A DNA stretch of 64,000 nt, taken from contig CAKULK010000002.1 of the NCBI GenBank assembly GCA_934667275.1, positions 124,001-188,000 on the forward strand, written 5' to 3'. Numbering within the stretch: position 1 is the first letter of the stretch; every line of letters begins with the position of its first letter. Shown here one piece after another: positions 42,886-50,963 of this stretch. The notes under the pieces were generated by a model, which had not been told where the DNA came from, ran no database searches, and worked only from the letters and a program-made list of their open reading frames with translations. Source of the DNA: an uncultured Bacteroidales bacterium. Lineage in GTDB: Bacteria > Bacteroidota > Bacteroidia > Bacteroidales > Paludibacteraceae. A program made the position numbers and the translations under genes.

Positions 42886-43299
42886 ATGTTGCCATTGATG
42901 TTATTCGTTTGTTTGGGCGTTTTCATCGTGGTGGTATTCGAGATACGTGCCCGCAAAGAGCAGAAGAAAGATACTTCCGAACCTGAAAAGACTGCCCCGA
43001 AGCCGGTGGTAACCGATGGAGAATGCTGCGGACAGCACTTGGTCTGTGAGCGCGAGACGCTGCTACAGACCAACGCCAAAGTCGAGTACTATGACGATGA
43101 AGAGTTAGATGCTTTGGCAGGCATAGCCCCGGAAGACTACACCGAGGAGCAACACCAAATGATACGCGAAGTGTTTGATACGCTGCAAGAAAAGGATGTT
43201 CCGGGCTGGGTGCGCAGTCTCCAACTGCGCAACATTCAGTTGCCTGCCGACATACGCGAGGAGGCGTTGCTGATTGTGGTGGAACGCCGCAGCAGATAG
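42886..43299 (+). CDS. Small membrane-anchored protein of unknown function
   Basis: 137 residues with one N-terminal transmembrane helix (residues 2-21, LPLMLFVCLGVFIVVVFEI) and a charged cytoplasmic or periplasmic tail containing two adjacent cysteines (ECCGQHLVC). I do not recognise a family. It begins two bases after parE and is probably cotranscribed, so a role near chromosome or cell-division functions is conceivable, but unsupported. Its last 64 bases overlap the end of the CPBP gene on the other strand. Confidence 0.7.
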   Translation: MLPLMLFVCLGVFIVVVFEIRARKEQKKDTSEPEKTAPKPVVTDGECCGQHLVCERETLLQTNAKVEYYDDEELDALAGIAPEDYTEEQHQMIREVFDTLQEKDVPGWVRSLQLRNIQLPADIREEALLIVVERRSR

Positions 43300-44135
43300 A
43301 TTCCCACACCTACCAATACAAGGCTCAAGACGCCTACCCACCATGTGCCGCCCGTGCCGAAGGCGTCCATATTGCTTGTGTCCCAACCTGCCTTATGGGC
43401 TGTGAAATAGACCACTACCGCAAGGGCGTTGTTGGTGAAGTGCATCAGTATCGGCAGCCACATACTGCCCGACCACACCAATGCATAGCCGAATACAGCT
43501 CCTAATAGCATACGCGGGATAAAGCCGTAGAACTGGCAATGTATCGCCGAGAAGATGATAGCGGTTGCCCATATTGCAATATGGGGTGTGCGTGTGCAGG
43601 TACGCGGAGTGAAGATATGTTGCAGCACACCGCGGAAAGTCAGTTCCTCTGCCATGGCAGGAAGGAGTGCCATGAGCAGGATATTTACCACGAATATCCC
43701 GATGGAATCGGTCAAAAGGAAGCGTTCAGTAAGTACTGCAGCCGCCTCTTCCTGCTGCTGCATCCACGCCTCTATGCCAGATAAGCATGCAGGTAAGGTC
43801 ACCTGCTGGTTGAGGTAACTGAGAAGGTTGATTCCGGGAGAGGCAACCAAGATAAGAAGAACTGCAATTATTGCCGATTTCATCGGCATGGATTGGTCCA
43901 AATACAGCCATTTCATCGGCTTCCCGCTCCACAAGTATGCCATTAGGAAAGGGGGCAACAAAAATGTGGCTGTGGTTTGCAAGAGCTGAAACCATTTCAG
44001 CGATTCCACCGAGGTTTTGTCGGGCACCAGCATCCATACGGCAAATGCCGCCATAGTGAACAACGCCATACAGCAGAGCCACTGTATGGATTTCACCAAG
44101 ACTGATGAATCTTTGTATTTTCCGCGTAATGTCAT
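43236..44135 (-). CDS. CPBP-family intramembrane metalloprotease
   Basis: 299 residues with about eight hydrophobic segments. The Abi/CPBP motifs are present: EELTFRG (EExxxR-type), FSAIH (FxxxH) and HFTNN (HxxxN), expected zinc ligands in the membrane plane. Members process CAAX proteins or have unclear roles; the substrate here is unknown. It lies downstream of tRNA-Pro, after a terminator, with a purine-rich AAGGATG before its start. Its end overlaps the unknown gene on the plus strand. Confidence 0.88.
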   Translation of the reverse strand: MTLRGKYKDSSVLVKSIQWLCCMALFTMAAFAVWMLVPDKTSVESLKWFQLLQTTATFLLPPFLMAYLWSGKPMKWLYLDQSMPMKSAIIAVLLILVASPGINLLSYLNQQVTLPACLSGIEAWMQQQEEAAAVLTERFLLTDSIGIFVVNILLMALLPAMAEELTFRGVLQHIFTPRTCTRTPHIAIWATAIIFSAIHCQFYGFIPRMLLGAVFGYALVWSGSMWLPILMHFTNNALAVVVYFTAHKAGWDTSNMDAFGTGGTWWVGVLSLVLVGVGIYLLRRSTTISNASSRMSAGN

Positions 44136-44154
44136 ATACTACATCCTTATACAA

Positions 44155-44181
44155 AAAATGAAGGCTATACACCTTCATTTT
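44155..44181 (-). terminator. Intrinsic terminator of tRNA-Pro
   Basis: AAAATGAAGG and CCTTCATTTT form a perfect 10-bp stem, followed on the minus strand by TTTTTTG, 17 bp after the tRNA. Confidence 0.85.
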
Positions 44182-44198
44182 CCGCTTGCTTTCGCTTG

Positions 44199-44272
44199 TC
44201 GGGATGACAAGATTTGAACTTGCGACCTCCGGTCCCCCAGACCGTTGCGCTACCGGACTGCGCCACATCCCG
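44199..44272 (-). tRNA. tRNA-Pro(GGG)
   Basis: Acceptor CGGGATG/CATCCCG is fully paired, the anticodon loop CTGGGGG gives anticodon GGG, and the discriminator is A. The lowest pair of the anticodon stem (27-43) is A-G. It is the first gene after proS on the same strand, with its own promoter and terminator. Confidence 0.92.
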
Positions 44273-44319
44273 AAGAAAAGAATCTACGCTGTTTTTACTC
44301 TTTCTTTCGAAAGCGACTG

Positions 44320-44351
44320 CAAAGATACTGCTAATTTTTGGTTTGTGCAAA
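44320..44351 (-). promoter_or_regulatory. Promoter of tRNA-Pro
   Basis: TATCTTTG (minus, 44320-44327) with TTTG at 44348-44351 and a 20-bp spacer, lying between proS and the tRNA. Confidence 0.8.
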
Positions 44352-44397
44352 TAAAAAGCACAAAATCTACACTTTTAGCCGTTCCTTTGTGGTATTT

Positions 44398-45876
44398 TTA
44401 GTAAGCGATGGCGAAAATCACGCGCTGTTTGCTGGGTTTGCCAGTGACCATGCAGGTGCCGGGGACGTGGTCGCTTTCGAACGGAATGCAACGGATGGTT
44501 GCCTTGGTGTCGTTCTTGATTTTCTCCTCGGTCTCGGGCGTGCCGTCCCAATGGCAGAGCAGGAAGCCCCCTTTCTTAATCTCCTCCTTGAACTCGTCGT
44601 AGGAATTGACCTCACGGGTGTTGGCAAGGCGGAAGTCGAGAGCTTTCTTGTAGATGTTGCTCTGTATCTCTTCCAAGAGGTTTGCGATGGTGTCCTCGAT
44701 GCCGTCCATGGTGATAGTCTCCTTGGTCATGGTGTCGCGGCGGGCAATCTCCACGGTGTTGTTCTCCAAATCACGGCTGCCGACAGCAAGACGCACAGGC
44801 ACACCTTTGAGTTCGTAGTCGGCAAACTTGAAGCCCGGAGTGGATTTCTCGCTGGTGTCCACTTTGATGCGGATGCCGCGCTGTTTGAGGTTATCAGCAA
44901 TGGGGGTCACCTTGGCGAGGATAGCGTCCAACTGCTCCTGCGTCTTGAAGATAGGCACGATAACCACCTGAATAGGAGCAAGATGCGGCGGCAGTACGAG
45001 TCCGTTGTCGTCGGAGTGCGTCATGATGAGCGCACCCATCAGGCGGGTTGAGACGCCGAAAGAGGTAGCATACGGATACTCGTATTTGTTCTCCTTGCTG
45101 AGGAACTGTACGTCAAAGGACTTGGCAAAGTTCTGTCCGAGGAAGTGGCTGGTGCCGGCTTGCAACGCCTTGCCGTCCTGCATCATAGCTTCTATACAAT
45201 AGGTCTCGACAGCCCCTGCGAAACGCTCGTTGGGCGACTTGACACCCTTGACAACAGGTATTGCCATGATGTTTTCTGCCACGTCGGCATATACGCGGAG
45301 CATCTGTCGCGCAAAGGCATCCGCCTCTTCGGCTGTGGCATGAGCGGTGTGCCCCTCTTGCCAAAGGAACTCGGCGGTACGCAGGAAGAGGCGCGTGCGC
45401 ATCTCCCAACGCATGACGTTGCACCACTGGTTGCAGAGGATAGGCAGGTCGCGGTAACTGGAAATCCAGTTCTTGTAGGTGGACCAGATAATGGTCTCCG
45501 ACGTAGGACGGATGATGAGTTCCTCCTCGAGTTTGGCATTGGGGTCCACAATGACGCCTTTGCTCTCGGGGTCGTTCATCAGACGATGGTGCGTGACAAC
45601 GGCACACTCCTTGGCAAAACCTTCCACATGCTCCGCCTCGCGACTGAAATAGGACTTCGGAATCAGCAGCGGGAAATAGGCGTTCTTCACACCGTATTCT
45701 TTGAAACGCGTGTCCAATGCTTGCTGGATACGCTCCCAAATCTCGTATCCGTAAGGCTTGATGACCATACAGCCACGCACAGCCGATTGCTCGGCGAGGT
45801 CAGCCTTAACCACTAATTCGTTGTACCACTTCGAGTAGTCTGTTGCTCGGGGAGTGAGTTTCTGGAAATTTGCCAT
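44398..45876 (-). CDS. proS: Prolyl-tRNA synthetase (archaeal/eukaryal type)
   Basis: 492 residues of the short ProRS without the bacterial editing insertion. Class II motifs are visible: RPTSETIIWSTYKNW, MRWEMRTRLFLRTAEFLWQEGHTAH and GTSHFLGQNFAKSF, and the C-terminal anticodon-binding and end domain (HWDGTPETEEKIKND, ending in AIAY). It shares one base with the end of pdxB and precedes the tRNA-Pro gene. Confidence 0.96.
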   Translation of the reverse strand: MANFQKLTPRATDYSKWYNELVVKADLAEQSAVRGCMVIKPYGYEIWERIQQALDTRFKEYGVKNAYFPLLIPKSYFSREAEHVEGFAKECAVVTHHRLMNDPESKGVIVDPNAKLEEELIIRPTSETIIWSTYKNWISSYRDLPILCNQWCNVMRWEMRTRLFLRTAEFLWQEGHTAHATAEEADAFARQMLRVYADVAENIMAIPVVKGVKSPNERFAGAVETYCIEAMMQDGKALQAGTSHFLGQNFAKSFDVQFLSKENKYEYPYATSFGVSTRLMGALIMTHSDDNGLVLPPHLAPIQVVIVPIFKTQEQLDAILAKVTPIADNLKQRGIRIKVDTSEKSTPGFKFADYELKGVPVRLAVGSRDLENNTVEIARRDTMTKETITMDGIEDTIANLLEEIQSNIYKKALDFRLANTREVNSYDEFKEEIKKGGFLLCHWDGTPETEEKIKNDTKATIRCIPFESDHVPGTCMVTGKPSKQRVIFAIAY

Positions 45877-46838
45877 TATCTTAGTTTGTATTGTTTACGT
45901 AGTTGTTCAAATTGGTCGGGGTGGGACTTAAGTTGCTGACTGACACGACTCAACCACCCCTTGTCGGAATCACCTTGCAAAGGTACTGCTTTTTTGTTGA
46001 TTGACAAAGCGGGGAGCCCGAAAAAACGGCACAAAGCCTGCAGGCACATCTCGCTTGCCCTCATTTTGCCCGCCAACGAGTAGCCTGCGATGTGGTAGGA
46101 TGCCAAGTCTGCGACCTGCACAAGGGCTTGATTGACAGCGGGTTCTCCTTCCCAACAATCTATGCAAAGGCGCATACCGCGTCCCTGCGGGGTCTGCTTG
46201 TGTTGCAGCAACGCCTGCTCGTCCACCACGCCTCCGCGGGCTGCGTTGATGAGCAGCACATCGGGTTTGCATTGGCGGAGAAACGCCTCATCGGCAAGGT
46301 GGTAGGTCGGGTAGGGACCATCTTTGGTGAGAGGGGAGTGAAAGGTGATAATATCGCAGTTTCGCGCGATTTCATCGGGTCCGACACCTATCCCGAGAGG
46401 CGGGTCAGAGACCAGAACACGGTAGCCTTTGCGCTCTGCCATGGCGGCGACAAGGGTGCCTACACGCCCGTATCCGACCACGCCAATCGTTGGTGGTTGG
46501 TTAGAGGATGGGGATGGGGTGAGTGTATCGAGAGCTTCCTCCACATAGTCGCATACCGCCTGTGCATTGCACCCCGGGCATGCCGTCCAAGTGATGTCGT
46601 GTTGGCGGCAATAATCCGTGTCTATGTGGTCGTAGCCGATGGTTGCCGTTGCCACAAAGCGTACCTTGCTACCCGCGATAGACCCGCGACAGACCCGCGA
46701 GCGGGTGCGTATGATGAGGGCGTCAGCATCACGTACGGATTGCGGCGTAAATTCCTCGGGAGCGATGTGTCGCACTTCGGCATAATCGTCCAGCACACCG
46801 TCCAGAAAAGGAATGTATTTGTCAATCAGTACGCGCAC
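45876..46838 (-). CDS. pdxB: Erythronate-4-phosphate dehydrogenase
   Basis: 320 residues of the D-2-hydroxyacid dehydrogenase family, second step of DXP-dependent pyridoxal phosphate synthesis. TATIGYDHIDTDY, the NAD motif VVGYGRVG (GxGxxG), INAARGGVVDE (catalytic Arg) and AGYSLAGKMRA (catalytic His before it) are typical. An 11-bp repeat array lies inside the gene (residues 46-56). A low-complexity TPSPSSNQPP segment precedes the Rossmann motif. The C-terminus (about 45 residues) carries the PdxB-specific dimerisation region in reduced form. Confidence 0.92.
   Translation of the reverse strand: MRVLIDKYIPFLDGVLDDYAEVRHIAPEEFTPQSVRDADALIIRTRSRVCRGSIAGSKVRFVATATIGYDHIDTDYCRQHDITWTACPGCNAQAVCDYVEEALDTLTPSPSSNQPPTIGVVGYGRVGTLVAAMAERKGYRVLVSDPPLGIGVGPDEIARNCDIITFHSPLTKDGPYPTYHLADEAFLRQCKPDVLLINAARGGVVDEQALLQHKQTPQGRGMRLCIDCWEGEPAVNQALVQVADLASYHIAGYSLAGKMRASEMCLQALCRFFGLPALSINKKAVPLQGDSDKGWLSRVSQQLKSHPDQFEQLRKQYKLR
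46671..46703. repeat. 11-bp periodic tandem repeat inside pdxB, array F
   Basis: ACCCGCGA occurs at 46671, 46682 and 46693 exactly 11 bp apart, giving three units totalling 33 bp, so the reading frame is kept. On the coding strand the units read like TCGCGGGTCT, the same core found in the non-coding array at 38982-39003. In the protein it encodes residues 46-56 in a region whose length matches other PdxB proteins. Confidence 0.85.
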
Positions 46839-46844
46839 GAAAGG

Positions 46845-47702
46845 TTAGTTGTATTTGATGTTGTCTATCAAGCGTACAGGGCCGCAATAGACTGTTACGC
46901 AGCCGATTGCGTGGTCGAATGACGTGGCAGGCTGCAGGGTAGTTTGGTCCACGATAGAGTAGTACTCCACCTCCAACCCAAGTATGGCGTTGATGGTGTC
47001 GATGACACGCTGTTGCACCTCTGCCACAGAGGCAGTTTTTGCCCATTCCAACGAGGCGAAGAGTGTCTTGGATATGTTGACGGCAGTCTGTTTTTCCTCA
47101 TTCGACAGGCGCTCGTTGCGGCTGCTGAGTGCCAACCCGTTGGCTTCGCGCACGATGGGGCAGCCTATGATTTGGAGTTCGCCGAAAGTACCGCTTAATG
47201 AGGAACGCTCCACCATGTGGTGGATGATAGCCAGCTGCTGGTAGTCCTTCTCGCCGAAATAGGCGCGTGTGGGGTGTATCAGGTAAAAGAGGCGGCTCAC
47301 CACCTGGACTACTCCGTTGAAGTGTCCAGGGCGCATCTTGCCTTCCATGACCTCGTCTAATCCTGCGAAATCAAACGAAAACGGTTTCTCCATTTCCTCG
47401 GCGGTGTACATCTCTTCGGGCGTCGGCGCGAACACAAAATGTACGCCCAGCGAGGAGAGCAACTCCGCGTCACGATGGAGGTTGCGGGGATATTTGGCGA
47501 GGTCCTCTTTGTTGTTGAACTGTGTCGGATTCACAAACACGCTCACGAAGCAGACATCGTTTTCCGCTACGGCGCGGCGCACCAGTGAGGCGTGCCCCTG
47601 ATGCAATGCGCCCATGGTGGGCACGAGTCCGATGGTCTTTCGTTGGCGCACACAAGCCGCCACTTGGCGTGTAAGTTCTTGTTTGGTTGTCAGTATCTGC
47701 AT
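46845..47702 (-). CDS. panC: Pantothenate synthetase
   Basis: 285 residues. The nucleotidyltransferase motif MGALHQGH (30-37), FVNPTQFNN, KMRPGHFNGVVQVV and SRNERLS are typical; it joins pantoate and beta-alanine using ATP. The start MQILTTKQEL was chosen as the family-like start; the frame continues about 47 codons upstream into the promoter region. It heads a minus-strand unit with pdxB and proS (spacings 6 bp and a one-base overlap). Confidence 0.95.
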   Translation of the reverse strand: MQILTTKQELTRQVAACVRQRKTIGLVPTMGALHQGHASLVRRAVAENDVCFVSVFVNPTQFNNKEDLAKYPRNLHRDAELLSSLGVHFVFAPTPEEMYTAEEMEKPFSFDFAGLDEVMEGKMRPGHFNGVVQVVSRLFYLIHPTRAYFGEKDYQQLAIIHHMVERSSLSGTFGELQIIGCPIVREANGLALSSRNERLSNEEKQTAVNISKTLFASLEWAKTASVAEVQQRVIDTINAILGLEVEYYSIVDQTTLQPATSFDHAIGCVTVYCGPVRLIDNIKYN

Positions 47703-47743
47703 AGAAATTTGAAAAACAAGTATCTTCTTATCGAAAAAGCCCG

Positions 47744-47751
47744 CAAAGGTA
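47744..47751 (-). promoter_or_regulatory. -7 box of the panC-pdxB-proS operon
   Basis: TACCTTTG on the minus strand, 42 bp upstream of panC. No good -33 TTG was found at the usual distance. Confidence 0.55.
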
Positions 47752-47814
47752 CAAAAAATATGTATAAAAAGAAAATTTTTAGAAAAAAATGCAGGAAATA
47801 TCGTTTTTTTTTCG

Positions 47815-47822
47815 TACCTTTG
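47815..47822 (+). promoter_or_regulatory. -7 box of the GT5-like gene
   Basis: TACCTTTG lies 30 bp before the chosen ATG at 47852, after a T-rich stretch; no -33 element is evident. The first in-frame start (47789) lies upstream of it and was rejected. Confidence 0.55.
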
Positions 47823-47851
47823 TAGCGGGAAATAAATCCACACTAAAATTT

Positions 47852-48676
47852 ATGTCTATGAAAGAGCCCAATCGCATCTTGTTTGTTTCGCAGCAGATAT
47901 ATCCGTATCTGGATGCAGAAAACCCTATTCGAATGCTCAATCGCCAGTTGCCGGAATTATTTCAATCCAGCGGTTACGAGACCCGGACTTTTATGCCCAA
48001 ATTCGGAGAAATCAACGAGCGTCGCAACCAGTTGCACGAGGTGATTCGCCTTTCCGGCATGAACCTGATTATCTCGGATTCGGACCATCCGCTGCTGATA
48101 AAGGTGGCGAGCATCCAATCGGCACGTATTCAAATCTATTTCATAGACAACGATGATTATTTCCGCCGTCGCAAAGGGTGTGCTGATGAGCACGGCGTAG
48201 AGTATGCCGATAACGATGAACGATGCATTTTCTTTGCACGCGGCACATTGGAGACCGTGAAAAAATTGCGTTGGACGCCTAATATCATCCAATGCTCCGG
48301 ATGGATGTCGGCACTCTCTCCTTTATATATAAAGAAAGCGTATGCGGATACGCCGTTTTTCGGCAATGCCAAAGTGGTGCTGTCGCTTGATGACGAGGAG
48401 TTTAAAACGCCTTTTGGCACAAAATTTGCAGAAAAACTGCTGATTGACGGCGTTTTGCAGAATGATGTACGCAGTATTGCAGGACTTCCGGTGGGGTATG
48501 AAGACTTGATGCGTTTGGCGATTGACTACTCCGATGCCATCGTTTTGTCCACTCCGACCGTTAATCAAAGGCTGCTCAACTATGCCCAGAACAGCGGTAA
48601 GCCCATTATGCCATTCTCAGGTGAAGACAAGAATGCGTACTTGAACTTTTACAATGACCTGTTGCCAAAAGAATGA
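47852..48676 (+). CDS. Glycogen synthase (GT5) N-terminal-domain protein, probably non-catalytic
   Basis: 274 residues resembling the N-terminal Rossmann half of GT5 glycogen/starch synthases (ILFVSQQIYPYL, TRTFMPKFGEINERRNQLHEV, IQCSGWMSALSPLYIK). Full enzymes have about 480 residues, and the KTGGL ADP-glucose motif is replaced by LDAENPI, so catalysis is unlikely. The same half-length protein next to panC occurs widely in Bacteroidales. Its stop overlaps the DUF4270 start (ATGA). ATG codons at 47852 and 47858 are both possible. Confidence 0.8.
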   Translation: MSMKEPNRILFVSQQIYPYLDAENPIRMLNRQLPELFQSSGYETRTFMPKFGEINERRNQLHEVIRLSGMNLIISDSDHPLLIKVASIQSARIQIYFIDNDDYFRRRKGCADEHGVEYADNDERCIFFARGTLETVKKLRWTPNIIQCSGWMSALSPLYIKKAYADTPFFGNAKVVLSLDDEEFKTPFGTKFAEKLLIDGVLQNDVRSIAGLPVGYEDLMRLAIDYSDAIVLSTPTVNQRLLNYAQNSGKPIMPFSGEDKNAYLNFYNDLLPKE

Positions 48677-50118
48677 ATAAAAGACTGATATTCAATTGTT
48701 TGCTTATCTTCCTGCTTTTCGGGGCAGTAGGATGTGAGAACGATGCGACTAATGCCGGCGAATCCTCGCTGCGCAATGAGGATAGGATATATGTGAAAGC
48801 GGACACATTTGCCGTGCAGTCGATGTTGGGAGCCTGCTCTGCCATCAGCGTGGCCCCCGATTCATTTCTGTTGGGCGAGTGTGATACCCATTTCGGGACT
48901 TTGCAAGCAGATATCCTTACTCAGTTGGCATGTCCGGTCGGGTTTGAATACCCGTCTGCCAGTACTGCTGAAGTGGATTCGATATGCCTGTTTTTGTACT
49001 ACAACAACTGGTACGGCGATGGCAAAGCACCATTGGGAGTGACCGTGTATGAGATGGATCGTGCCACTCTCTACTACGACAACCGTTATCCGAGTGACAC
49101 TACCTTGTCTTCGTTCTGCAGTATGGACGAATCTGTTCATATTGCCCCAGTTTCCCGTATTGTGTTCGCAAGCGAACCGACTGATACTGTGTATTCTTCG
49201 TCACTCGGAAAGTATGTGCCTTACATACGACTGAAATTATCGGACGATTTTGCCCAGCGTTTCTTCCAAATACGGGATTTTTCTTCTCAAGAGAGTTTTA
49301 ACGAGGTGTTTAAGGGGTTGTATATCAAATCGGATTTTGGTGCCGGCACTATTTTGTACGTTACCAATATCTCTATGGCTGTTTACTACCATTTTACTTA
49401 TCCGCAAGCCTATACGGGCAAAGACACAATTCTAACTGATGTGAAAGCGTTCTATGCCAACTCTGAGGTGCGTCAGATAAATCGCTACATATACCCGAAT
49501 AGACAGCAGATTATCAATCAGTTAGACCAAGTAAGAGACACAAATTTCATTGTGGCTCCGGCAAACATATACACACGATTGTCGGTTCGTATGGACTCTA
49601 TTTTTAACAGGATGGAAGACAGATTAGGCGATCCGGAAGGCTATCGCGTGTATGTCAATCGGGCAAATTTGAAAGTGGATGTATTGTATAATAACGAGAC
49701 TTCTTCGCGACCTCGTGATAATTGGGATACTCCGGCAAATTATATGCTGCTCATCAAAGAAAGCAGTTTTGAGTCGTTCTTTGCGAAGAACGAACTACCG
49801 TCTGATACCGTTGCTATTCTTGGAACATTGACTGCTGCGACGGACAGTTTGGCAAACGTGACTTATAGTTATTCCTACGACCTTTCGGGGCTGCTAACTA
49901 ATCAGTTACGTATGAAGGAACGTACTGACCGTCTGGATTTCCTGTTGGTACCTGTATCCGTGAAAACATCTTCTTCATCATCTTCTAGTACAACTACTAT
50001 TACTGCAGTACGACCTTTGCAGAGTATTTCTGCCACTTGTATTCGTTCAGCAAGCAATCCCGATGATCCGATGGATATAGAAATGGTGTATTCGGGTTTT
50101 AACAAAACAAGACACTAA
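48673..50118 (+). CDS. DUF4270-family lipoprotein
   Basis: 481 residues. A lipoprotein signal peptide ends at GAVGC (lipidated Cys21). The body matches the Bacteroidetes DUF4270 family (RIYVKADTFAVQSM, VDSICLFLYYNNWYGD, YIRLKLSDDFAQRFF), usually found beside the GT5-like gene as here. A serine-threonine-rich stretch (TSSSSSSSTTTI) lies near the end. Function is unknown; translational coupling to the GT5-like gene suggests a shared role. Confidence 0.85.
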   Translation: MNKRLIFNCLLIFLLFGAVGCENDATNAGESSLRNEDRIYVKADTFAVQSMLGACSAISVAPDSFLLGECDTHFGTLQADILTQLACPVGFEYPSASTAEVDSICLFLYYNNWYGDGKAPLGVTVYEMDRATLYYDNRYPSDTTLSSFCSMDESVHIAPVSRIVFASEPTDTVYSSSLGKYVPYIRLKLSDDFAQRFFQIRDFSSQESFNEVFKGLYIKSDFGAGTILYVTNISMAVYYHFTYPQAYTGKDTILTDVKAFYANSEVRQINRYIYPNRQQIINQLDQVRDTNFIVAPANIYTRLSVRMDSIFNRMEDRLGDPEGYRVYVNRANLKVDVLYNNETSSRPRDNWDTPANYMLLIKESSFESFFAKNELPSDTVAILGTLTAATDSLANVTYSYSYDLSGLLTNQLRMKERTDRLDFLLVPVSVKTSSSSSSSTTTITAVRPLQSISATCIRSASNPDDPMDIEMVYSGFNKTRH

Positions 50119-50168
50119 AAATAAATGCCACAATGATGCTGCGTTAAGCATATTGTGGCATTTATTTT
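50118..50168. terminator. Strong bidirectional terminator between DUF4270 gene and tRNA-Arg
   Basis: A 17-bp perfect outer stem (from 50118 with 50152-50168) continues into an ATGCT/AGCAT inner stem. Both strands end in A/T-rich sequence. It lies right after the DUF4270 stop and beside the tRNA-Arg 3' end, and so serves both convergent units. Confidence 0.92.
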
Positions 50169-50169
50169 G

Positions 50170-50243
50170 TGACCCCGCTGGGACTCAAACCCAGGACCTT
50201 CAGAACCGGAATCTGACACTCTATTCAACTAAGCTACGGGGCC
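50170..50243 (-). tRNA. tRNA-Arg(CCG)
   Basis: Acceptor GGCCCCG/CGGGGTC (one G-T), anticodon stem TCAGA/TCTGA with loop TTCCGGT (anticodon CCG), discriminator A. It lies 19 bp downstream of the zinc peptidase gene and may share its transcript. Confidence 0.93.
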
Positions 50244-50262
50244 TTGTATTCGTATTCGGAAC

Positions 50263-50934
50263 CTAATTGCGACGGTTGCCGACCAAAATAAGAATATAAT
50301 ATATCAATGTACCCAAGGATGCCAAAGCCGCAACCACATAGGTATAAGCCGCACTGCGTAGTGCGGCGGCAGCCATTGGGGTAGTCTCCCGATTAGTGAT
50401 ACCCGCCTCATTAAGCCATGCCACAGCACGCGTGCTGGCGTTGATTTCAACCGGCAAGGTGAGGAAAGCAAACAATGTAGTCAAACCATATAGCACTATA
50501 CCTGCCTCCAAAAGTTGCGGAAAAGAATTTATCAACAGGATACCTGCCAATAAAACCCACGTCACCCAGCGCGAAGAAAACTCCACTACGGGAACCAATG
50601 CATTGCGTACCTTGAGCGGTGCATACGCCCTGGCGTGCTGTACTGCATGACCACATTCATGGGCAGCCACCGCTGCTGCAGCCACAGAATTGGACGAATA
50701 GACAGAATCGGAAAGATTAACCGTCTTATTCCGAGGATCATAGTAATCCGTAAGATGCCCTTTGGTAGATACCACCTGTACATCGGTAATGCCATTATCA
50801 CGCAACATCTTCTCTGCCACTTCTCGCCCTGTCAAACCCAATGGTACTTGAGAATACTGCTTGAAACGACGGTTGAGCAACGTGCTAACGGCCCAACTGA
50901 CAAGTGCTATACTTATGAATAATGCCCAATACAT
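50263..50934 (-). CDS. Membrane zinc metallopeptidase (YugP-like)
   Basis: 223 residues from MYWALFISIALVS. An N-terminal membrane helix is followed by the zinc motif HECGH in AAHECGHAVQH and two or more C-terminal transmembrane helices. This is the YugP type of neutral zinc metallopeptidase; substrates are unknown. The start avoids a longer frame that overlaps the end of the fur-like gene. It begins 29 bp after that gene. Confidence 0.88.
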   Translation of the reverse strand: MYWALFISIALVSWAVSTLLNRRFKQYSQVPLGLTGREVAEKMLRDNGITDVQVVSTKGHLTDYYDPRNKTVNLSDSVYSSNSVAAAAVAAHECGHAVQHARAYAPLKVRNALVPVVEFSSRWVTWVLLAGILLINSFPQLLEAGIVLYGLTTLFAFLTLPVEINASTRAVAWLNEAGITNRETTPMAAAALRSAAYTYVVAALASLGTLIYYILILVGNRRN

Positions 50935-50963
50935 TGTCTTTTTTGTTGTTAAATAGTTAATTA

